Positions 27,367 through 36,868 of a stretch of 64,000 bases of DNA are shown here, in pieces; positions within the stretch are counted from its first letter, which is position 1, and every line of letters begins with the position of its first letter. Source of the DNA: Helicobacteraceae bacterium (GTDB lineage Bacteria > Campylobacterota > Campylobacteria > Campylobacterales > Sulfurimonadaceae). Location of the stretch: positions 1 through 64,000 of the forward strand of contig JALVUF010000064.1 of NCBI GenBank assembly GCA_027023805.1, in the 5' to 3' direction. The notes under the pieces are model-generated. The model did no database searches and had not been told where the DNA came from. It saw only the letters and a list, made by a program, of their open reading frames with translations. The translations under genes and the position numbers were made by a program.

Positions 27367-28500
27367 CTACTCTTTTCCTATTGAAATATTTATATTTATA
27401 TGCATCCCTTCAAGTGATGCCTGAATATCTTTATCGTTTAAAACTTGTAGTAAATCATGTAAAACTTTTACACCACTGCCGGCTAAATTTTCGGATGAAA
27501 TATTACCCTTGTTTACCTCTTGTGGCATCTCTTTTACTTTTGAATTGTCTTCATCTTTCATCTCTTCACCGAGTACGCTTCTTAATGTTTCCTCATCAAT
27601 ACCAAGCAATTCATCATCAAAATCTTCAATTATGTCATCAGAGATTTCAGCATCTAGCTCCTCATTACTTAATCTGTCTGTTTCATTTGTGATTGTTTGC
27701 TCTATAGCATCTATGGTGTCTTTTTCTGTGCCTTGATCTACTGTATCTAAGACTTCACTATCCTCAATATCTTGCAAATCTTTTGATTCATCTTTATCCA
27801 CCGTTTGAGGCGTGGAAACTGTATTATCGTCTTGTAAATTTGCTTGTTCATCCTCATGAAGATCTATAATTACGGGCTCAATATCGTCATGAGCAGACGC
27901 ATCAATATTATCAGTATCATCCAACAGAGCCTGAACCTCCTTAACATCATCCGTATCTAGTACAGGTGCCAAAGTATCTGCATCTTTGCTTAAAGAATTT
28001 GTCTGCATATCATCACTGCCGTCTTGTGTCATTGAGGGTATGGCATCATCATTTTGGGCATTATCTATTTCATCTAGATCCGGTATCAAAGCATTATCGC
28101 TATCTTGCTCTTGAACCTCATTGAACTGTGCTTCTGATGTTTTAGTCTCATCTTCTTGTTTTTGTGTTGATTTCCCGGTAGATGAATGTGACGAAACCTT
28201 GCTTAATAATTCTACCAAATCAGTAGGCAAGAAAGGTTTTGTCAGTTGAAAGTCAAATGTTTCAATGGGAGGTGAATTTTTAAAATGGATATACAGGGAT
28301 TTTTCATAATCTATATTTTGTTCTTTAGAGGAGAAAAAATCGTATGACTCATCATCCACTATTATAAGATCAAACTTATCATGCCCTGTTTTATCTTCTT
28401 CATCCGTGCCAATCTTTACAACAGCCGATCCAATTTTTTGAGCACTGAGTGTAACTAATTTTTCTACAACAGGATTACTGTTAAACAACGCTATATTCAT
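27367..28500 (-). CDS. Acidic protein with degenerate receiver domain (poly-E-rich type)
   Basis: A 377-residue protein in three parts. Residues 1-105 read like a response-regulator receiver (DLIIVDDE on strand 3 and TKPFLPTDLVELLSK with the conserved Lys). Residues ~110-310 are extremely Asp/Glu-rich and low in complexity (for example DDTDNIDASAHDD). The last ~70 residues form a conserved-looking helix-strand end (GSGVKVLHDLLQVLNDKDIQ). It corresponds by position and style to the poly-E-rich gene beside gmk in Helicobacter. Its place between fliR and gmk suggests a flagellar or polar role, but function is not established here. Confidence 0.75.
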   Translation of the reverse strand: MNIALFNSNPVVEKLVTLSAQKIGSAVVKIGTDEEDKTGHDKFDLIIVDDESYDFFSSKEQNIDYEKSLYIHFKNSPPIETFDFQLTKPFLPTDLVELLSKVSSHSSTGKSTQKQEDETKTSEAQFNEVQEQDSDNALIPDLDEIDNAQNDDAIPSMTQDGSDDMQTNSLSKDADTLAPVLDTDDVKEVQALLDDTDNIDASAHDDIEPVIIDLHEDEQANLQDDNTVSTPQTVDKDESKDLQDIEDSEVLDTVDQGTEKDTIDAIEQTITNETDRLSNEELDAEISDDIIEDFDDELLGIDEETLRSVLGEEMKDEDNSKVKEMPQEVNKGNISSENLAGSGVKVLHDLLQVLNDKDIQASLEGMHININISIGKE

Positions 28501-28587
28501 CTTTTACTTCTCCCGCAATCATTTACTGTTTTATTCATTTTGTATATTGCCATACATAATACAAGTCCTTAATTGTACCCAAAAATA

Positions 28588-29352
28588 TCAAAAAAGTGTC
28601 TGTAAAAAGTTGAAGGCATGCTGCATTTGTTGTTGTAAAATAAACATCATGGAGCCAAGTGTTGCAATAAGCACCAACAAAGAGAGCATTATTTTAATCG
28701 GGAACCCGATAACTAGCAGGTTAAACTGAGGCATCGTCTTCATAAGCATTCCAAACATAATATCAGAAAGCCAGGAAAGTGCAAGGACTGGAAACGCTAT
28801 CATAAAACCTACCAAAAACATATTAGATGCCGCATGTACTATATAAGTAAATACATGTTTACTTATCAAAAAGCCACCCAATGGAATAGCTGATAATGAT
28901 TTAGATATATATAAGATCATCCATTGATCCAAATTAAGCGTAAAAAGAGCCATAAGAGCCATAAGAGACAAAAACTGACTTATAATAGGCATAGAAACTC
29001 CTGTTTGAGGATCTATGGCACTTGCCATTGAAAAGCCCATTACAAAAGATATCTGACCGCCTGCAAATGTTATAATATTAAAAGATAACTGCAATACAAG
29101 CCCGATAACTAATCCAAACATAAACTCTCCAAAAATAGCTAATACCAGATTGAGCGTATTGATTTCAAAAGTTAATGCCGGCATTATGGGATAAAATATT
29201 ATCGTAAAAAAAAATGCCATAGCAGCTTTTACTACAGCAGGAATGCTTTGATGAGAAAAAATAGGAACCGCTATAAATAATGCGGCAAATCTAAAAAATA
29301 GTAGCAAAAAACCTACAACATGACGATCTAAAAATATTGTTGATATATCCAT
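28588..29352 (-). CDS. fliR: FliR, flagellar export gate protein
   Basis: A 254-residue membrane protein with six or so hydrophobic helices, including FLLLFFRFAALFIAVPIF, GFSMASAIDPQTGVSMPII (the family's most conserved stretch) and LVIGFPIKIMLSLLVL. FliR with FliP and FliQ forms the gate of the flagellar type III secretion system. Its ATG overlaps the stop of the upstream lolD-like gene (TAATG). It sits within a housekeeping operon, away from other flagellar export genes. Confidence 0.93.
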   Translation of the reverse strand: MDISTIFLDRHVVGFLLLFFRFAALFIAVPIFSHQSIPAVVKAAMAFFFTIIFYPIMPALTFEINTLNLVLAIFGEFMFGLVIGLVLQLSFNIITFAGGQISFVMGFSMASAIDPQTGVSMPIISQFLSLMALMALFTLNLDQWMILYISKSLSAIPLGGFLISKHVFTYIVHAASNMFLVGFMIAFPVLALSWLSDIMFGMLMKTMPQFNLLVIGFPIKIMLSLLVLIATLGSMMFILQQQMQHAFNFLQTLF

Positions 29353-29996
29353 TATCTAACTCTATTTAGCTTTTTATCTTCAAGATGAAAAATTTTATGG
29401 CAACTGTTTGCAATACTCATATCATGAGTTACCACCACCAACGCAGCTTCTTGATTTGTAACATAATCATCAAAAATATCCATAATCTCTTTTGCGGTAT
29501 TAGCATCTAGGTTTCCAGTCGGCTCATCGGCAAAGATAATTTTTGGTTTTTTACTCAATACCCTTGCGATAGATACGCGCTGCTGCTGCCCGCCCGAAAT
29601 ATCGCTTATTTTTTTATTTATGATATTGAATATTTTTAGTTTTTTTAACAACTCATCATCAATATTTTGTCCGCTTAAGATTGTGGCTACTTCTATATTT
29701 TCCAGTGCGCTAAATCCCTTAAACAGATAATGTGACTGAAAAATAATACCAATATCCCTGCACCGTAGATTATCCAACTCGCCTCTTTTTAAAAGAGCTA
29801 TATCTTTATGGAGTATTTTAACTCTCCCGCTTACCGGCTTTAATAAGCTAGATAAAATATGCAATAATGAAGATTTACCGCTTCCGCTTTCACCGGTAAT
29901 AGCTATTTTTTCACCTTGCTTTACATGTAAAGATATATCTGAAAAAAGCTCATAATCAAATGAGTGGGAAATCATATCAGCTGTTAATAAAGTCAT
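29352..29996 (-). CDS. ABC transporter ATPase, LolD-like
   Basis: A 214-residue ABC ATPase of the LolD/MacB type: Walker A GESGSGKSSLLH, Q-loop IGIIFQSHYLF, signature ISGGQQQRVSIARVL, Walker B IIFADEPTGNLD and VVTHD. Such proteins power lipoprotein release (LolCDE) or FtsEX-like machines. No permease gene is adjacent. It follows tsf by 68 bp with a perfect palindrome in between, and overlaps fliR by one base. Confidence 0.85.
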   Translation of the reverse strand: MTLLTADMISHSFDYELFSDISLHVKQGEKIAITGESGSGKSSLLHILSSLLKPVSGRVKILHKDIALLKRGELDNLRCRDIGIIFQSHYLFKGFSALENIEVATILSGQNIDDELLKKLKIFNIINKKISDISGGQQQRVSIARVLSKKPKIIFADEPTGNLDANTAKEIMDIFDDYVTNQEAALVVVTHDMSIANSCHKIFHLEDKKLNRVR

Positions 29997-30022
29997 ATGA
30001 TATTATACTAAAATAACGCGGT

Positions 30023-30046
30023 AGATATGCAAATATTTGCATATCT
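30023..30046. repeat. 24-bp perfect palindrome between tsf and lolD-like gene
   Basis: AGATATGCAA (30023-30032), a 4-nt loop ATAT, and TTGCATATCT (30037-30046) form an uninterrupted dyad. There is no T run on either side, so it is not a normal terminator. As RNA it would form a 10-bp hairpin between two genes of one operon; as DNA it is an ideal homodimer site. Confidence 0.6.
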
Positions 30047-30064
30047 TAAAATAAAAGGAGTTTT

Positions 30065-31129
30065 TTAAGCCATCTGAGCAGCAACTTCTGCTGCAAAATC
30101 ATCAGCTTTTTTCTCTAAGCCTTCACCAACCTCTAGGCGTACAAATGCTACTATTTTTGCAGTCCCGCCAATCTCTTTTGCAGCAGCATCTACTGCCTGC
30201 GCAACTGTCAGTTTATCATTCATAACATAATCTTGATCAAGCAATGCCTGCTCTTTATCTAAAGATGTATTATCCTGAACATATCGTGCCAACTGTCCCG
30301 GTACAATCCTATCCCAAATTTTTTCAGGCTTATTTTGCTCTTTTAGAGCTTTTTTTATATTTTCTTCGGCTTTGGCTAATACCTCTGTAGTTAATTGACA
30401 CATAGATATAAAATCCGGAATATTTTTCAAAGGTTTTTTAAGTCTTGCCAACTCTTCATTTTCCTTTTTGATAGCCTCTATGCGACCTTTTGTTTCTTCT
30501 TCAACAAATGCCCTGTCAAAATCTTTATAACTAAGCGTTGTAGGTTTCATAGCTGAAGCATGCATTGCAACATTTTTAGCCATAGGAATCATAGCTTGTG
30601 CTGTTTTTTCACTATCGCATTCTACTGCAACAATAACGCCTATTCTGCTGTTTGAGTGAAGATATCCATTTACAATGGTATTTTCTTTAGCGCTTAGAGC
30701 CGCTATTCGCCTAACCTCAATTTTTTCACCAATTCTGGCAACAGACTCATCAAAGTATGCACTAAACTTTTTGCCTTCAATCTCTGTATCACGCAAAGCT
30801 TCTACTGTTTGAGATTCTGTCTCAAATGCTTGTGTTACTGTTTTGCTGACTAAATCTTTAAAGCCGTCATTTTGTGCAACAAAATCTGTTTCTGAATTTA
30901 CTTCTACCAGTGTAGCTCTTTTATTATCTACTGAAATCTTCAAACCTATAGAACCTTCAGCTGCTATTCTGTCTGCCTTTTTAGCAGATTTTGCAACACC
31001 TCTTTCACGAAGAAACTCTACCGCTTTATCAAAATCATTGTCACATTCCGTCAATGCCTTTTTACAGTCCATCATCGGCGCATCTGTAGCTTGACGTAAT
31101 TTTTTAACATCTGCTGCTGTTACTGCCAT
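30065..31129 (-). CDS. tsf: Elongation factor Ts
   Basis: A 354-residue nucleotide exchange factor for EF-Tu. The UBA-like N-terminus is [30 protein letters not shown] and the conserved [13 protein letters not shown] follows. It is longer than E. coli EF-Ts (283), as usual in this phylum, with the C-terminal coiled and dimerisation modules. It lies 2 bp after rpsB. Confidence 0.96.
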   Translation of the reverse strand: MAVTAADVKKLRQATDAPMMDCKKALTECDNDFDKAVEFLRERGVAKSAKKADRIAAEGSIGLKISVDNKRATLVEVNSETDFVAQNDGFKDLVSKTVTQAFETESQTVEALRDTEIEGKKFSAYFDESVARIGEKIEVRRIAALSAKENTIVNGYLHSNSRIGVIVAVECDSEKTAQAMIPMAKNVAMHASAMKPTTLSYKDFDRAFVEEETKGRIEAIKKENEELARLKKPLKNIPDFISMCQLTTEVLAKAEENIKKALKEQNKPEKIWDRIVPGQLARYVQDNTSLDKEQALLDQDYVMNDKLTVAQAVDAAAKEIGGTAKIVAFVRLEVGEGLEKKADDFAAEVAAQMA

Positions 31130-31131
31130 AA

Positions 31132-31890
31132 TTATGCCTCCTTTGCCTCTGTTGCTTCGATCTTTTCTTCAACTTCTTCTATCATTTCTACATCTTCAGC
31201 CGATTGATTATCTGCTAATGCTTTTCCTTCGTTAATGGCATCTGCCATCTCACGGCAAAAAAGTTGGATAGAGCGTATAGCATCATCATTTCCGGGTATA
31301 GGATATGTTATCAAGTCCGGATCACAGTTAGTATCTAGCGGTGCAACAACCGGAATATTTAAACAACGTGCTTCTAAAACAGCTATATGCTCTTTTGCGG
31401 CATCAATTACAAATAGCATATCAGGAAGAGTCGTCATGTTTCGTACACCACTAAAATATGATGATAGTTTTTCCTTTTGACGAGACAGCATCAGTGCCTC
31501 TTTTTTGGTCAAAAGATTCATTTGGCCATTTTCTTCCATCTGCTCAATTGCTTCAAGCTTTCTAATACTTTTTTGAATCGTATTAAAATTTGTAAGCATA
31601 CCGCCCAGCCATCTGTTTGCAACATAAGGCATATTGCATTTAATCGCTGCTTCTTTTACCGAGTTGCTTGCCTGTTTTTTTGTACCTACAAATAATATCG
31701 TTTTGCCCTCTGCGGCCACATTTACAATGATTTTGTATGTTTCACGAAAATAACGCAAAGTCTTTTGCAGGTCAATAATATATATATTTTTACGAACTCC
31801 GAAAATATACTTTTTCATTTTTGGATTCCAACGACGAGTCTGATGTCCAAAGTGGACGCCACATTCCAATAAATCTTTCATAGTTACCAT
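31132..31890 (-). CDS. rpsB: 30S ribosomal protein S2
   Basis: A 252-residue ribosomal protein starting [20 protein letters not shown], with [14 protein letters not shown] and [18 protein letters not shown] as expected. The last ~20 residues are a Glu-rich tail. AAGGA precedes the ATG. It leads the operon rpsB-tsf and on to crcB behind a long leader. Confidence 0.97.
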   Translation of the reverse strand: MVTMKDLLECGVHFGHQTRRWNPKMKKYIFGVRKNIYIIDLQKTLRYFRETYKIIVNVAAEGKTILFVGTKKQASNSVKEAAIKCNMPYVANRWLGGMLTNFNTIQKSIRKLEAIEQMEENGQMNLLTKKEALMLSRQKEKLSSYFSGVRNMTTLPDMLFVIDAAKEHIAVLEARCLNIPVVAPLDTNCDPDLITYPIPGNDDAIRSIQLFCREMADAINEGKALADNQSAEDVEMIEEVEEKIEATEAKEA

Positions 31891-32126
31891 AAATCAAATC
31901 CTTGTATAGACATCATAAGCATGAGGTAATATATACAACCAACTAGACTCTAGCCTTGCTAAAGTAATCGCTGAATATATCCACTTTACATCATTATGTC
32001 TTAATTTGGTCAGTTTGCTTTAGTACCGCCGAACATCACTTCTTATTTTTTCAAAAAGGATGCACTGACTTTTTGGCAGATACTTGTTTGTTTTTCTAAA
32101 ACTCTTTAGAAAATCGTGAAATTATA
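31891..32126 (-). promoter_or_regulatory. Promoter and ~220-nt leader of rpsB
   Basis: The gap between bcp and rpsB holds no gene. On the minus strand a TATAAT (32121-32126) predicts a start near 32114, about 225 nt ahead of the rpsB ATG. Within it GTCAGT (rc of 32064-32069) pairs with ACTGAC (rc of 32009-32014), closing a stem-loop that presents GGCGGTACT in its loop side. Feedback by free S2 on such a leader is known in other bacteria; here it is inferred. Confidence 0.55.
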
Positions 32127-32162
32127 CAATCAAAAAGCTTAAATTACCTACAAACAATATAT

Positions 32163-32675
32163 CTATCGTTTCTCTTTTTGCAATTCTAAGAGCTTTTCTT
32201 TTACTAAGTCTGTATGTAAGCGTTGTGTTATGACTCCATTTTTTGTGCGTTTTGTTCGCACTTTCACATTGCTCCATGAAGCTGCAACCTTGCCATCGGG
32301 AGCTATGATATATGTTGTTCTTACTATGCCCATATATTCTTTTCCGTAATTTTTCTTCAGCTTCCATGCACCATAATCTTGCATCATCTGTGTTGACTCA
32401 TCACTTAAAAGCGTAATGCCCAGACTGTGTTTGGCTATAAAATCCTGATGTTTTGCAGCAGTATCAGCGCTAACTCCTAAAATCATCGCATTCAAATCGC
32501 CAAAATCATCTTTTGAAGCGGTAAAATCACATGCTTCAGTCGTACAACCGGGCGTATTGTCTTTTGGGTAAAAATACAACACTATCCATGCGCCAAGCAG
32601 ATCTCTTAGACATATCTCAACATTGTCTTGATTGGGCAGGCAAAACTCAGGTGCTTGTTGTCCTATTTCTAGCAT
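32163..32675 (-). CDS. bcp: Bcp-type peroxiredoxin
   Basis: A 170-residue thiol peroxidase (PrxQ/BCP). The peroxidatic Cys44 sits in YPKDNTPGCTTEACDF and the resolving Cys49 five residues on, the atypical 2-Cys arrangement. The long open frame begins 13 codons earlier, but AAGGATAATT directly before the ATG at 32675 marks the true start. It overlaps the end of murG by 29 bp, so the two are translated from one message. Confidence 0.95.
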   Translation of the reverse strand: MLEIGQQAPEFCLPNQDNVEICLRDLLGAWIVLYFYPKDNTPGCTTEACDFTASKDDFGDLNAMILGVSADTAAKHQDFIAKHSLGITLLSDESTQMMQDYGAWKLKKNYGKEYMGIVRTTYIIAPDGKVAASWSNVKVRTKRTKNGVITQRLHTDLVKEKLLELQKEKR

Positions 32676-33714
32676 AATTATCCTTTTTTTTAAAATTATA
32701 GTATGTTTTTTCAAATAACTCTAGCATCTGCACAGCTGTATTTTTATTTGAATACTGCATCAGTTTTTCACTTTTTCTCTGCAAAGAAGTATCTAGTATA
32801 TCCAATAATTTTTGTTGTAGATTTTCATCCTCTTGCGCACACCAACCCATCTCTTCATCAACTATAAATCTTGCGTTATAATACTGATGATTTGATGCAG
32901 CATAAGGATATGGAACAAAAAGTGCAGGTAAGCCATTTGCGCAAAGTTCCCACAAGGTACTAGCTCCCGCACGGCTAATAGCTAAGTCGGCATTTGACAC
33001 TAAAGATGCCAAATCTTGACAAAACGGATAAAGCTCAACTTCAATGCCAAGATTTTCATAAGCTGTTTTAACATCTTCATAATGCTTTGTTCCGCATTGA
33101 TGAATGATATTTATACCTCTGCTATATAACTCTTTAGCTACATGTAAAGCTAAGCTATTTATAGCTGTAGCGCCTTGAGAGCCTCCTAAAAAAATAACTG
33201 TTTTGACTTTATATCTTACTCTTGCTAAATCAAAAAACTTTTCATCTACAGGATATCCCCGCAACAAATCAACACTCTCATAAGAACTTATAAAAAGCTT
33301 CGCATAAGGTCTAAGCAATGCGTTTAATCTGCCTGCTATAGCATTTTGCTCATGAATAAAAAGTGGTGCACCTATGGTAAAAGAGGCCAAAGAAGCAGCG
33401 GCGGCTGAGAACCCTCCGACACTGATCACTGCTTGAATGTTGTTCTCTTTTAAAATTTTTCTTGACTGCATAATGGCGCGTAAAATTTTAACTGTGGCTT
33501 TAATCTTTCCTATTGTATTTTGATTGACCACACCGGAAGTATTTAAAAAATAAACTGCACTAAATATCTCATTATCTTTAAACCACATCTCGTCTTGTCC
33601 GCTAGTAGAACCTATAAAAATTACATCATGCCCCATTTTAACAGCAGCCTCGCCTAATACTTTTGCTATATTTAAATGACCGCCGGTACCTCCGCCTGTG
33701 ATACAAAATTTCAC
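32647..33714 (-). CDS. murG: MurG, UDP-GlcNAc transferase of peptidoglycan synthesis
   Basis: A 355-residue GT28 glycosyltransferase that turns lipid I into lipid II at the inner face of the membrane. It has the glycine-rich loop TGGGTGGHLNIAKVL, GGFSAAAASLAS, IHEQNAIAGRLN, GGSQGATAIN and SRAGASTLWEL. The first loop carries LNIA in place of the common IFPA, a usual variation in the phylum. It follows ftsW by 9 bp. Confidence 0.95.
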   Translation of the reverse strand: MKFCITGGGTGGHLNIAKVLGEAAVKMGHDVIFIGSTSGQDEMWFKDNEIFSAVYFLNTSGVVNQNTIGKIKATVKILRAIMQSRKILKENNIQAVISVGGFSAAAASLASFTIGAPLFIHEQNAIAGRLNALLRPYAKLFISSYESVDLLRGYPVDEKFFDLARVRYKVKTVIFLGGSQGATAINSLALHVAKELYSRGINIIHQCGTKHYEDVKTAYENLGIEVELYPFCQDLASLVSNADLAISRAGASTLWELCANGLPALFVPYPYAASNHQYYNARFIVDEEMGWCAQEDENLQQKLLDILDTSLQRKSEKLMQYSNKNTAVQMLELFEKTYYNFKKKDNYARNRTTST

Positions 33715-33723
33715 GATAAGTCC

Positions 33724-34911
33724 TTATTTGCTCTTTTTATCTTTTTTCATCCCCATATTAGCGCGCTTGGAGGCCATTAAGACCATTGCAATTGCCATAC
33801 TTTCAGCAATCATACTAGACCCGCCATAACTCATAAAAGGAACTGAAATTCCTTTAATCGGCGTTAATCCGCTTATACCGTATGCGTTAATCAAAAAAGC
33901 CATTACAAGCATCATGCCTACGCCTATGCTAAAAAGATAATTAACAGTACTGACAGAGCGGTTTGCTATCTTAAAAATACGCTGCACCAGCAATACAAAT
34001 ATAAACACAATGATAGCAACACCGACAAATCCTAACTCTTCTGCTATACCCGCTAATACAAAATCAGTTTGAACCTGACTTAAAAATCCAAGCTTGAAAG
34101 ACCCATTGCCAAGCCCTGCTCCAAATATTCCTCCATGATGAATCGCATCTAGTGAATTACCGATTTGATACGGCTGGGCAACTGTAGCCACTCTCAAATG
34201 AGATGCTATGGAAGATGGAAAAAACGCAAGTATAAAATTTTGTGCACCCGACCACCACGACATAACCCGCGCTATTCTATGTGCGGAGGTTAGTATAAAA
34301 AATACAAAAAATCCAAGAGTGCCCAAAAACAGTGTACTGAAAAATTTAAAACTACTCCCAGCTAGCATCAGCATAACTAGCAACGTAACTCCAAGCACTA
34401 TAACCTGTCCTAAATCATTTTGAACAAAAGCGATAATAAACATAATTATTACAAACAAAACTCCATAAGGCAAAAAACGCATAAACTCTTTTTTTAAACC
34501 TATATTGCCATGGTAGCCAAGTTTTCTAGAAAAACTCCAAGCTAAAAAATAAACAAAGCCTAATTTAAAAAATTCCACAGGAGCCAATGATATGGGACCT
34601 AGCTTAATCCATCTCTTTGCCCCACCGACGGCAAAAACCAAACTTGACGGTAAAAATGGCATAATTATCATTAATATCATGGATACGATAAGCAGAGTAA
34701 ATCCAAGTCTTGGAAGCCATATATCGGGATTTAATTGCGCCAATGACCACATTAAGATAATCGAAGCAACACCATAAATAAATTGTCTTATAGCAAAATG
34801 AAACTGATTAACATCATAAAACAACACAGTATAGGTTGTAAGAGAATATGACATTATCATAGAAATTACAATGAGCGTTGTAGTCAAAAGAAAGAGTTTT
34901 TTATCGGCCAT
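33724..34911 (-). CDS. ftsW: FtsW/RodA/SpoVE-family glycosyltransferase (FtsW)
   Basis: A 395-residue SEDS protein with about ten membrane helices. GGAKRWIKLGPISLAPVEFFKLGFV and VQNDLGQVIVL are the signature regions, and GISGLTPIKGISVPFMSYGGSSM closes the fold. It polymerises septal glycan with a partner PBP. Adjacency to murG supports FtsW rather than RodA. Confidence 0.92.
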   Translation of the reverse strand: MADKKLFLLTTTLIVISMIMSYSLTTYTVLFYDVNQFHFAIRQFIYGVASIILMWSLAQLNPDIWLPRLGFTLLIVSMILMIIMPFLPSSLVFAVGGAKRWIKLGPISLAPVEFFKLGFVYFLAWSFSRKLGYHGNIGLKKEFMRFLPYGVLFVIIMFIIAFVQNDLGQVIVLGVTLLVMLMLAGSSFKFFSTLFLGTLGFFVFFILTSAHRIARVMSWWSGAQNFILAFFPSSIASHLRVATVAQPYQIGNSLDAIHHGGIFGAGLGNGSFKLGFLSQVQTDFVLAGIAEELGFVGVAIIVFIFVLLVQRIFKIANRSVSTVNYLFSIGVGMMLVMAFLINAYGISGLTPIKGISVPFMSYGGSSMIAESMAIAMVLMASKRANMGMKKDKKSK

Positions 34912-34919
34912 ATATGTTT

Positions 34920-35426
34920 CTATCGTAATTTATTAATTTTCAATACAAATTCAACTTCAGTTTTCGATAGATGAAGCTCTTTGCAAATCGCGTCAATTTC
35001 GCGTCCATTTTTAAATAAAGAGATAATTTTATTGTCATCATTCCCATGCACAGACGACGGCATAGATATCTGCTTTATTCCACCCTCTAAATTTATCAGC
35101 CTTGTATCTACAACTGTTGCTAAATCAGATAGATCCTGCCTTAGAGTGTTTACATGTAAAGAAATAGGATGGACAATATCATAAACACTTCGCTCAATTT
35201 CTTGGTAAATCTCTTCATCATTCATCTCCCTTTCTTTCTCACCGTTTAGCTTTTTTTCTATATTAAATATTTTTTTTTCAAGCATATATATCTGCCTGTT
35301 GGCATCTTCTACGGCAGAAGCTATTGCTCTAAGATTTTTATTTGTATCAATATCTTTGGAGAAGATATAATACATAATATAAATTACAGCAATACCGATT
35401 GCAATTAGCATATATTCTAAAGTCAT
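34920..35426 (-). CDS. Membrane-anchored protein with C-terminal HTH-like region
   Basis: A 168-residue protein. It starts MTLEYMLIAIGIAVIYIMYYIF, one membrane helix, followed by a coiled coil (DANRQIYMLEKKIFNIEKKL) and a C-terminal helix-turn-helix-like end (IDAICKELHLSKTEVEFVLKIN). I placed the start at 35426, where ATG overlaps the upstream stop, since the longer frame starts within the previous gene. It resembles DUF2802/DUF6115-type Campylobacterota proteins. Position between ftsW and a coupled unknown gene hints at an envelope or division role. Confidence 0.7.
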   Translation of the reverse strand: MTLEYMLIAIGIAVIYIMYYIFSKDIDTNKNLRAIASAVEDANRQIYMLEKKIFNIEKKLNGEKEREMNDEEIYQEIERSVYDIVHPISLHVNTLRQDLSDLATVVDTRLINLEGGIKQISMPSSVHGNDDNKIISLFKNGREIDAICKELHLSKTEVEFVLKINKLR

Positions 35427-35947
35427 TAAAATTTTGCCTCTTTTGATTCTCGAATTAAAACGCGTTCTCTGGATCTGACATAAAGATTCCATGCTCTTTG
35501 ATCCCTGTCATGTATCTTAATAATTTTTGCCAATAAAGGTGTAACGGCTTCAAAAAAAATACCTACATCACGCTTTGGATATGTAGGCATGTCAAGACGA
35601 CCATAGTATAACTTTTCCGGCTCAAGCCCAGTGGTTAAAAATTCAAAATGCTCAAACCCAATCCTGCTGATATCTCCGTAAAAAGGCAAAGAGACTCTGT
35701 CTGGCTCCTCCTGTTTCATCATTTTTTCCAGATTATCTATTTTTCTATGCAGCTCAATCATCAAATTGAGTAGCACTGGATCACTGTCATTTGCCTCACC
35801 TTTTGACTTTACAGACTGTAGCCATTTTGATAATTCACCGTCATCCGCCTGTCCTAGCTGATGATATTCACGCATATAGTCATCCATATTTTCATCTTGC
35901 AGCCCATACGATATAGCTATAGGGGCATCTACCAAATATATACTCAT
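35426..35947 (-). CDS. Conserved hypothetical protein
   Basis: A 173-residue soluble protein that I do not recognise. The N-terminal 50 residues are acidic (DENMDDYMREYHQL), a helix with leucine spacing follows (LLNLMIELHRKIDNLEKMM), and the C-terminal half is mixed strand and helix (GFEHFEFLTTGLEPEKLYYGRLDMP, VGIFFEAVTPLLAKIIKIHDRD), somewhat like a PilZ-type barrel but without the RxxxR motif in clear form. It overlaps mqnP by 4 bp and the next gene by 1 bp, so it is certainly translated in this operon. Confidence 0.75.
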   Translation of the reverse strand: MSIYLVDAPIAISYGLQDENMDDYMREYHQLGQADDGELSKWLQSVKSKGEANDSDPVLLNLMIELHRKIDNLEKMMKQEEPDRVSLPFYGDISRIGFEHFEFLTTGLEPEKLYYGRLDMPTYPKRDVGIFFEAVTPLLAKIIKIHDRDQRAWNLYVRSRERVLIRESKEAKF

Positions 35948-36807
35948 ATCACAACAACCTTATCTAAAATAATAAAAATTAAAAATATAATACCCAAGTA
36001 GCCGTTGACGGTAAAAAAAACTCTGTCTATTTTCGTAAAATCTTTTCTTACTAGATAATGCTCATACAAAAGCATCAAAGCGCTAACACAAACAGCCATA
36101 TATCCAAAAAAATGCAAATGCGCAAACAGCACAAACAGTCCCCAAAAAAGAATCGTAAGCACATGAAATAAAGCAGACAGAGTAAGTGTTGTTTTAGCAC
36201 CATATCTTGATGGTATGGAATAAAGGTTATTTTCTTTATCGAAATCTATATCTTGCAAAGAATAAAGAAGATCAAACCCCGCAACCCAAAACATAACACC
36301 GACACTAAGGAAAATAGACCACAATGTGATACTCCCCTGCACTGCCACAACTCCGGCAATCGGTGCAAGAGCCAGCGACAGACCAAGAATAATATGCGCC
36401 ATTTCGCTAAACCGTTTAAAAAAAGAGTAGCTGGCTAAAATCCATAAAATCGGAAATGAAAGCCAAAAAGCAAGCATATTAATCAAATAAGCAGTTGCTA
36501 TAAAGACAATTGCGTTGATTATTACAAAAACAGCAATTGATTTGCTATCCAATCTTCCGTCAACACTTGGCCTGGAAGCTGTGCGAGGATTTAAGATATC
36601 ATATTTTCTGTCTGTCCATCTGTTAAACCCCATAGCAAAATTACGCGCACTAAGAGCTGCTAAAACTCCCAATACAAAAAGTTTAAATCCAAACCAACCG
36701 TTAGCTGCTACAATCATAGATATAAAAATAAACGGCATAGAAAAAATAGAGTGCTTAAACATGACCAATTCATTAAAATCACTTAGTTTATCTATATATT
36801 TTTGCAA
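35944..36807 (-). CDS. mqnP: UbiA-family prenyltransferase (MqnP-like)
   Basis: A 287-residue membrane prenyltransferase with the first aspartate motif in NRWTDRKYDILNPRTASRP and the second in DLLYSLQDIDFDKENNLYSIP, and seven to eight hydrophobic helices. The enzyme attaches the polyprenyl tail to the quinone ring precursor. Campylobacterota make menaquinone by the futalosine route, so MqnP is the best name. It leads the minus-strand operon down to bcp and faces miaA. Confidence 0.88.
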   Translation of the reverse strand: MQKYIDKLSDFNELVMFKHSIFSMPFIFISMIVAANGWFGFKLFVLGVLAALSARNFAMGFNRWTDRKYDILNPRTASRPSVDGRLDSKSIAVFVIINAIVFIATAYLINMLAFWLSFPILWILASYSFFKRFSEMAHIILGLSLALAPIAGVVAVQGSITLWSIFLSVGVMFWVAGFDLLYSLQDIDFDKENNLYSIPSRYGAKTTLTLSALFHVLTILFWGLFVLFAHLHFFGYMAVCVSALMLLYEHYLVRKDFTKIDRVFFTVNGYLGIIFLIFIILDKVVVI

Positions 36808-36855
36808 ATGCCAGCCTTTTTTACTTTATACAGCATTTTACCAAAATAAAGCTGA

Positions 36856-36861
36856 TATAAT
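36856..36861 (+). promoter_or_regulatory. -10 box giving a leaderless miaA transcript
   Basis: TATAAT ends exactly 7 nt before the miaA ATG at 36869, the same geometry as at uvrB. The 7 nt between (TTTATAC) contain no ribosome-binding site. Confidence 0.6.
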
Positions 36862-36868
36862 TTTATAC

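Noticed and set aside
27357-27736. Plus-strand open frames opposite the acidic protein
   Set aside because: They are complements of Asp/Glu-rich codons, giving Ser/Leu/His-rich products; no start signals.
36515-36868. 118-codon open frame before miaA
   Set aside because: It is antisense to mqnP and ends in the normal MiaA start, so it is a shadow rather than a fusion.
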